From Bacteroidota bacterium (GTDB lineage Bacteria > Bacteroidota > Bacteroidia > Bacteroidales > Prolixibacteraceae), in assembly GCA_030632865.1 (NCBI GenBank), contig DAOVTY010000003.1, positions 1 to 28,680 on the forward strand: 28,680 nucleotides of DNA, read 5' to 3'. This document shows, in pieces, positions 23,855-28,680 of this stretch (positions are counted from its first letter, which is position 1; every line of letters begins with the position of its first letter). The notes beneath the pieces were generated by a model, which had not been told where the DNA came from, searched no databases, and saw only the letters and a list, made by a program, of their open reading frames with translations. The translations under genes and the position numbers were made by a program.

Positions 23855-25381
23855 ATGAAAAAAATATTATCTCTTATTTTAGTGCTTTCTTTCGGAATTT
23901 TAAATGCACAAGAAACCAACATAAATTTTGCAAAACTAGATGCTTATTTTGCAAAAACAGCACAAGATTGGGGTATTCCTGGAATGAGTGTTGGAATAGT
24001 AAAAGATGGAGAAATTGTTTTTAGCAAAGGTTATGGAGTTTTAGAAGTTAACAAGCCACAGACTCCAGATGGAAATACATTGTACGCAATTGCATCTAAT
24101 ACAAAAGCTTTTACTTCGGCAATAATTGCAATGCTCGTTCAAGAGGGCAAACTTAATTGGAACGACAAAGTGCAACAATATCTACCATATTTTAAATTGT
24201 ATAACCAGTTTGCAAGTAGCGAAACTACAATTAAAGATTTGCTTTGTCACCGTGTTGGGCTCGGCACTTTTAGCGGCGATGTTATTTGGTACAAGTCCGA
24301 TTTAACTTCTGAAGAAATTATTAAACGACTGCATGCAATTGTGCCAAATTACAATTTCAGAGACGGATATGGTTATTCGAATGTTATGTATATTACTGCA
24401 GGCGAGGTAATAAAAACAGTTACCGGCAAAACATGGGGAGAGAATGTTCAAGAACGGATTCTGAACCCAATTAAAATGAACCGTACTATTTATTCGCTAA
24501 AAGAGTTGGATACAAAAGAGAATTTTGCAACTCCACATGCTTTCGAGAATGATAAGAATATTCCAATTTCGTATGTCGATTGGGAAGAAGTGGCTGCTTT
24601 GGGTGGAATAATTTCATCGGTGAATGACATTGGGAAATGGATGATTTTTAATATGAACAACGGAATTATTGGCACTGATACTCTGTTGACACCAACATCG
24701 AGAAATATAATTTGGAAAATGCACAACACTTATACAGTTGACCATACAAAACCAAACGACTTCAACACTCATTTTAGAGGATACGGATTGGGCTGGGGTT
24801 TGGCCGACTTTCATGGAAAACTACGTGTTAGTCATGGCGGCGGATACGATGGAATGATTTCGGCAGTTAACATGATTCCGGATGAAAATTTGGGAGTTGT
24901 GGTTTTGACCAACGGAATGAAAGCACCAACAATGGCAGTAACTTATTATGCTTTAAATGCTTTTTTAGGTGAAGAAGAAAAAGATTGGTCGGCAGAAATG
25001 TTAGAGAAAAAAAACAAACGTGCAAGTAAGGATACTAGAATTTCGGAACGAAAAGAAAAACAAGTAAAAGGTACAAAACCATCGTTAGAATTAGAAAAAT
25101 ATGCTGGCAATTATAACGCCGAAATTTATGGAAATATAGAAGTGAAATTGGAAGACAGCAAGCTTCGAATATATTTTGAACATACTCCAGATCTTTCAGC
25201 AACACTAGAACATTGGCACTACGATGTTTGGGAAATTAATTGGGACAAAACACACGCATGGTTTAATTTCGGAACTGTAAAATTTAATATGACTAACAAC
25301 CTTAAAATTACAGGAATGGATTTCGATGTGCCCAATGATGATATATTTTTTGAGGAATTAAAACCTAAAAGAATTAATTGA
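23855..25381 (+). CDS. Secreted serine hydrolase, class C beta-lactamase/PBP fold
   Basis: A 508-residue periplasmic hydrolase with signal peptide 1-18 (ends GILNA-Q). The active-site triad of motifs is complete: SNTK (81-84) for SxxK, YSN (174-176) for YxN, and HGG (327-329) for the KTG-box equivalent. Residues from about 405 to the end (LEKYAGNYNAEIYGNIEVKL...) form a DUF3471-type beta domain often fused to this family, after a lysine-rich linker KKNKRASKDTRISERKEKQV. Members include DD-peptidases, esterases and D-amino-peptidases, so a substrate cannot be named; true beta-lactamase activity is unlikely to be the main role. It diverges from the TonB receptor across a 242-base promoter region, and the next gene follows after 74 bases without a terminator or -7 element, so it may lead an operon. 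Confidence 0.9.
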   Translation: MKKILSLILVLSFGILNAQETNINFAKLDAYFAKTAQDWGIPGMSVGIVKDGEIVFSKGYGVLEVNKPQTPDGNTLYAIASNTKAFTSAIIAMLVQEGKLNWNDKVQQYLPYFKLYNQFASSETTIKDLLCHRVGLGTFSGDVIWYKSDLTSEEIIKRLHAIVPNYNFRDGYGYSNVMYITAGEVIKTVTGKTWGENVQERILNPIKMNRTIYSLKELDTKENFATPHAFENDKNIPISYVDWEEVAALGGIISSVNDIGKWMIFNMNNGIIGTDTLLTPTSRNIIWKMHNTYTVDHTKPNDFNTHFRGYGLGWGLADFHGKLRVSHGGGYDGMISAVNMIPDENLGVVVLTNGMKAPTMAVTYYALNAFLGEEEKDWSAEMLEKKNKRASKDTRISERKEKQVKGTKPSLELEKYAGNYNAEIYGNIEVKLEDSKLRIYFEHTPDLSATLEHWHYDVWEINWDKTHAWFNFGTVKFNMTNNLKITGMDFDVPNDDIFFEELKPKRIN

Positions 25382-25455
25382 ATTTAATTATTCGAAAGCG
25401 AAACTCTACTTAACCAATTTTATTGTATTTTCCCATTCTCGATTTATTTAAACTA

Positions 25456-26031
25456 ATGAAAATCAGTAAGCGCATTAAATTTTTAATAAACAATGGATTA
25501 AAAGGATTAGTATGGATGCTAATTTTGTTAGCCATTTACTTGTTCTTTAAAGAGATTGTTGTTTCGAACTATTTAGATAATTGGATTGCCCATTTTTATG
25601 CAAAGCCACAAATAATTTACATTATCTATTTTTTTTCTGAATTCTTTTTTGGAATTATTCCTCCCGAATTATTTATGATTTGGGCATTTAATAAAGCAAG
25701 CGTAGCACATTATTTTTACAACGTAGCCTTTTTTGCAATAGTTTCGTACGTCTTGGGATATTTAACTTTTCTTATCGGAAAACTTTTATCCAAACGTGTC
25801 TTCTTTCGTTACATCCGAATTAAATTTTTGAAACGCTCGTGGCCACAATTACGAAAATATGGACTATTCTTAATAATTGTTGCAGCACTTACTCCAATAC
25901 CATGGTCGGCAATTAGTCTTTTAGTAGGATCGGCAGGATACCCTTCAAAAAAATATTTGAAATACGCCTTGTTCCGCTTATTACGTTTCGCAATTTACGG
26001 GTATATAATATATCAAACACATCTAATTTAA
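25456..26031 (+). CDS. VTT-domain (DedA/SNARE-associated type) membrane protein
   Basis: A 191-residue inner-membrane protein. I start at the ATG at 25456 (MKISKRIKFL); an in-frame TTG at 25423 adds 11 residues that do not look like a leader. Hydrophobic segments lie at about 17-33, 52-75, 86-109, 136-158 and 170-187, with a positively charged loop between (SKRVFFRYIRIKFLKRSW). The stretch LTPIPWSAISLLVGSAG (145-161) resembles the DedA/VTT motif with paired prolines and terminal AG. VTT proteins act in lipid scrambling or membrane homeostasis; the role of this one is unknown. It stands in a run of same-strand genes with DUF6787 and msrA. Confidence 0.65.
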   Translation: MKISKRIKFLINNGLKGLVWMLILLAIYLFFKEIVVSNYLDNWIAHFYAKPQIIYIIYFFSEFFFGIIPPELFMIWAFNKASVAHYFYNVAFFAIVSYVLGYLTFLIGKLLSKRVFFRYIRIKFLKRSWPQLRKYGLFLIIVAALTPIPWSAISLLVGSAGYPSKKYLKYALFRLLRFAIYGYIIYQTHLI

Positions 26032-26083
26032 TAATCTTAAAAACTTACTCAATCCATTTTTGTTATTAATTCGAAACAGAGAA

Positions 26084-26380
26084 ATGCTTGAAAAACTAAA
26101 AAAGAGGTGGAATATTGAAAGTAACTTTCAAGTAGTTATTTTACTATTTGTTTTTGCAATCTCGGGAAGTTCTACACTTTATGCACGAAAAGGTATTTTT
26201 TATTTGATTGGTGTAACCACTGATACAAATATTTGGATCAAGGTCGCTCTTTATATTTTAGTTATTTTTCCGGTTTACCAAGTTATTTTCTTAACTATTG
26301 GAGCGCTGTTTGGGCAGTTTAAATTTGTTTGGGAATTTGAAAAAAAAATGTTTGGAAGATTCAAAATTAAAAACAAATGA
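26084..26380 (+). CDS. DUF6787 family small membrane protein
   Basis: A 98-residue protein starting at the ATG at 26084 (MLEKLKKRWN); the frame also contains an earlier TTG at 26060 that I reject. Two hydrophobic segments lie at about 16-33 and 53-75. MLEKLKKRW at the start and GALFGQFKFVWEFEKKMFGR near the end are the pattern I recall for DUF6787, a Bacteroidota family without a known function. Its TGA stop overlaps the msrA start (ATGA), so translation of the two is probably coupled. No promoter element is seen inside the operon. Confidence 0.7.
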   Translation: MLEKLKKRWNIESNFQVVILLFVFAISGSSTLYARKGIFYLIGVTTDTNIWIKVALYILVIFPVYQVIFLTIGALFGQFKFVWEFEKKMFGRFKIKNK

Positions 26381-26973
26381 GAATTATATATTGCATACTT
26401 ATTTTTTTAACTATAACAACAAATACTATGGGAAAAGAGTTAGAAAAAGCTACACTGGGAGGAGGATGTTTTTGGTGCACCGAAGCTGTTTATTTAGAGT
26501 TAAAGGGCGTAACAGATGTTAAACCCGGGTACAGTGGTGGAAATATTAAAAACCCGACATACGAGCAAGTTTGCGCCGAAACAACAGGACATGCAGAAGT
26601 AATTCAAATAACTTTTGACCCAGACATTATTACCTTTTCAGAAATACTGGAAGTTTTTTTTATGACACACAACCCCACAACATTAAACAAACAAGGGAAT
26701 GATGTTGGCACGCAATATCGCTCTGCAATTTTTTATCACTCCAAAAAACAAAAAGAGATAGCCGAAAAAGTAATTCATCTATTTAACCAAGAGAAAGTTT
26801 ACGACAATCCTATTGTTACCGAAATTACTGAGTTCGACATATTTTATCAAGCAGAAGATTACCACGTAAACTATTATGCACGGAACAAAAGCCAGGGTTA
26901 TTGCCAATTTGTAGTGGCTCCCAAAGTAGCTAAATTCAAAAAAATATTTAAAGAGAAGTTAAAAGAGAAGTAG
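26377..26973 (+). CDS. msrA: Peptide-methionine (S)-S-oxide reductase MsrA
   Basis: A 198-residue enzyme that reduces the S form of methionine sulfoxide in proteins. The catalytic motif GGGCFWCTEA (28-37) gives nucleophile C31; EDYHVNYY (160-167) is the family's EDYHQ-type block; C34, C66 and C176 are candidate resolving cysteines. The start at 26377 overlaps the previous stop by 4 bases and gives a short hydrophobic leader (RIIYCILIFLTITTNTMG), which suggests export to the periplasm. A second ATG at 26428 (MGKELEKATL) would give a cytoplasmic form of usual length. The leader and the coupled overlap favour the upstream start. It lies in an operon with two membrane proteins. Confidence 0.95.
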   Translation: MRIIYCILIFLTITTNTMGKELEKATLGGGCFWCTEAVYLELKGVTDVKPGYSGGNIKNPTYEQVCAETTGHAEVIQITFDPDIITFSEILEVFFMTHNPTTLNKQGNDVGTQYRSAIFYHSKKQKEIAEKVIHLFNQEKVYDNPIVTEITEFDIFYQAEDYHVNYYARNKSQGYCQFVVAPKVAKFKKIFKEKLKEK

Positions 26974-27060
26974 AAAATACTTAGAGATTATGAAGTTGTC
27001 TAAAGTTAAACCTTTAGTAACAAACAATGTCTTAAATACTAAATCAATAAACAAATTGAT

Positions 27061-28515
27061 ATGGATTTTAAAAAAGTTCTTTTTATAATTTCTATCTTAT
27101 TATTTTCGACATTAATATATTCTCAAAATATCAGCTATAAAATTGTTGATACAAACCTTAAAACATTTTACAATAATACATCAGCCATTTCTGAACCTGC
27201 AGAAAATAATGACTTTTTTGGACAAGATGCACATTACAATGGTTTTCAATCATCGTATTCGAACAATGGTGATAGTACAATTACAGACAACGTAACCAGA
27301 TTAATTTGGCAACAAAATATGGGTGAAAAGATTTCGTTTAATGATGCATTTGTAAAAGCCGATTCTTTATCGTTAGGTAATTACACCGATTGGCGGGTTC
27401 CAACTCTTAAAGAGTTGTATTCGTTAATCCAGTTTAACGGAATTACCGGGCAAAGCACAGCCAATGCAAAACCATATATCAATACAGATTATTTTGATCA
27501 GCCTTTTGGAGACGAAAGTTTGGGTGAAAGATATATTGATGCACAAACCTGGTCGGCAACCGAGTATGTTGGCAAGATAATGCATGAAAACGATGGAATT
27601 TTTGGGGTAAATTTTATCGATGGAAGAATAAAAGGTTATCCAAAAACAAAACCTGCAACCGGCTCTCCCAATAAAATGTATTTTCGATTGGTACGTGGAA
27701 ATTTGGATTATGGAAAGAATAATTTTATTGAAAATAATGATGGAACCATTACAGATTTGGCAACAGGTTTAATGTGGCAGCAATCAGACAACGCACAAAC
27801 ATACGACTGGCAAACGGCACTTGAATATGCCGAGAATATGGAATTGGCAGGACATTTTGATTGGAGATTGCCAAATCCTAAAGAGTTACAAAGTATTGTA
27901 GATTATACACGCTGCCCCGATGTTACAAACTCCGCTGCAATAGATACCCTTTTTTCGTGTACTGAAATAAATGACCCTGATGGAAATCCCGGACACTTCG
28001 GATTTTATTGGACGGGGACAACACATCACGATGGCCCGCAAATAGGGAAACATGCAATTTATATTGCTTTTGGCGAAGCTCAGGGAAAAATAAATTCCGA
28101 ACTTTTAGATGTTCATGGTGCAGGTGCTCAACGTGGCGACCCTAAATCGGGTGAAAGAGAAGATTATCCTCAATTTTTTGGTCCACAGGGAGATGTGCGT
28201 TATGTCTATAATTTTGTGCGTTGTGTTAGAACTTTAGACACTTTACAGACCGGATTGAACTCAATTCAAAAAAATGAGATTAATATCTACCCAAATCCTT
28301 GTTCCGACTCTTGTAACATTACTTTTTATGAAAATACTCTACATTCAAAAATAAAGGTTGTAAACATAGCTGGTAAAACAATAAAGATTATTAATCCCCA
28401 AAATATTAAATCAGGTACAATTCAAGTTAAAATGGATAAGTTAGAACCGGGAATTTACTATCTAATTATTCAAAATAGAAATGAAATAATTTCTAAAAAA
28501 ATAATTAAGGTCTAA
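27061..28515 (+). CDS. Double Lcl-domain (DUF1566) protein with T9SS sorting tail
   Basis: A 484-residue exported protein. Signal peptide is 1-21 (ends STLIYSQ). Two Lcl/DUF1566 domains follow, each opening with the same pattern: DSTITDNVTRLIWQQNMG near 71 with DWRVPTLKEL near 112-121, and DGTITDLATGLMWQQSDN near 229 with DWRLPNPKEL near 268-277. Both repeats carry the W-x-x-P motif typical of the family, whose members are C-type-lectin-like and often act in adhesion or as pili tips. The last 75 residues (INIYPNPCSDSCNITFYENT, ending ISKKIIKV) form a clear T9SS type A sorting domain, so it is displayed on the cell surface. The next gene starts one base after its stop codon, so the two are co-transcribed. 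Confidence 0.88.
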   Translation: MDFKKVLFIISILLFSTLIYSQNISYKIVDTNLKTFYNNTSAISEPAENNDFFGQDAHYNGFQSSYSNNGDSTITDNVTRLIWQQNMGEKISFNDAFVKADSLSLGNYTDWRVPTLKELYSLIQFNGITGQSTANAKPYINTDYFDQPFGDESLGERYIDAQTWSATEYVGKIMHENDGIFGVNFIDGRIKGYPKTKPATGSPNKMYFRLVRGNLDYGKNNFIENNDGTITDLATGLMWQQSDNAQTYDWQTALEYAENMELAGHFDWRLPNPKELQSIVDYTRCPDVTNSAAIDTLFSCTEINDPDGNPGHFGFYWTGTTHHDGPQIGKHAIYIAFGEAQGKINSELLDVHGAGAQRGDPKSGEREDYPQFFGPQGDVRYVYNFVRCVRTLDTLQTGLNSIQKNEINIYPNPCSDSCNITFYENTLHSKIKVVNIAGKTIKIINPQNIKSGTIQVKMDKLEPGIYYLIIQNRNEIISKKIIKV

Positions 28516-28516
28516 A

Positions 28517-28680
28517 ATGAAATTCAATCGAGTTCAATTACTAATTACGCTCTTTATAATTGTATGCTACATTTTTATATTTAACCTTGAAAAGAGTTCG
28601 GGGCAACAGGATATACTCTTTATTATTGCCGATGATTTAGGAATTGACTATTCACCAAACGATATTTACGAAGAAAATAA
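28517..28680 (+). CDS. Sulfatase-family hydrolase, N-terminal part only
   Basis: The first 54 codons of a gene that runs off the window. A hydrophobic leader covers residues 8-22 (LLITLFIIVCYIFIF), followed by QDILFIIADDLGID at 31-44. The ADDLG stretch carries the paired aspartates that bind calcium in sulfatases and related alkaline-phosphatase-fold enzymes. The maturation motif CxPSR would lie outside the window, so whether it is an active sulfatase is not known. It begins one base after the Lcl protein's stop, and the two probably form one transcription unit. Confidence 0.75.
   Translation, partial: MKFNRVQLLITLFIIVCYIFIFNLEKSSGQQDILFIIADDLGIDYSPNDIYEEN

Noticed and set aside
23855..25381. 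Calling the serine hydrolase an antibiotic-resistance beta-lactamase
   Set aside because: The motifs SNTK, YSN and HGG and the DUF3471 tail fit the broad class C/PBP-like hydrolase family, which is mostly not resistance enzymes.
26999..27018. CTAAAG ... CTTTAG hairpin between msrA and the Lcl gene
   Set aside because: The stem is only 6 bp and A/T-rich with no T-run, so a terminator or operator cannot be supported.
599..28680. tRNA, rRNA, riboswitch, CRISPR array or phage genes
   Set aside because: I looked through the gaps for cloverleaf-like, repeat-spacer and conserved RNA patterns and saw none; a covariance-model scan could not be run.

Overview
The window looks like a chromosome segment of an AT-rich Bacteroidota bacterium. 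The evidence is the exact -7 element TAnnTTTG upstream of most transcription units, two secreted proteins with type IX secretion (T9SS) sorting tails, a TonB receptor of the outer-membrane beta-barrel type, a Bacteroidota-style ECF sigma factor, and families largely restricted to this phylum (DUF4494, DUF4831, DUF6787). Marinilabiliales or a neighbouring marine Bacteroidia order fits best, but the genus cannot be read from the sequence. No rRNA, tRNA, CRISPR array or complete mobile element was seen.

Layout. 1-4.6 kb: a DUF4494 gene and a 1159-residue protein that I read as a pyrophosphate-dependent PEP carboxykinase, ending at a strong bidirectional terminator. 4.6-8.6 kb (minus): an unrecognised 226-residue helical protein with its own promoter and a 12-bp direct repeat upstream, then a peptide-use operon of a POT transporter and the dipeptidase PepD. 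8.7-12.5 kb (minus): a DUF4831 lipid-free secreted protein, the bifunctional NAD(P)H-hydrate repair enzyme Nnr, and a DUF481 outer-membrane protein. 12.7-15.4 kb (plus): RluF and a T9SS-exported PNGase F-like glycoamidase.

15.4-18.7 kb is a scarred region. It holds a C-terminal remnant of an IS1595/ISXO2 transposase, a truncated gene tail, a large perfect-palindrome terminator, an intact GH29 alpha-L-fucosidase, a frameshifted gene remnant, a small GACTTC-rich repeat, and an ECF sigma gene with no anti-sigma partner. 19.4-23.6 kb (minus): a TonB-dependent receptor followed by an M81 (MlrC-like) lipoprotein metallopeptidase. 23.8 kb to the end (plus): a beta-lactamase-fold serine hydrolase, a VTT/DedA-like membrane protein, a DUF6787 membrane protein overlapping msrA, a double Lcl-domain (DUF1566) T9SS protein and, one base later, the start of a sulfatase-family gene cut by the window edge.

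Physiologically the window fits a particle- or polymer-degrading heterotroph. It can take N-glycans off proteins (PNGase F-like), remove fucose (GH29), perhaps desulfate (sulfatase), import peptides (POT) and split them (PepD), and run PEP/oxaloacetate interconversion with pyrophosphate. The least explained pieces are the PPi-PEPCK homologue, the TonB receptor/M81 pair, the Lcl-sulfatase pair and the VTT-DUF6787-MsrA cluster.
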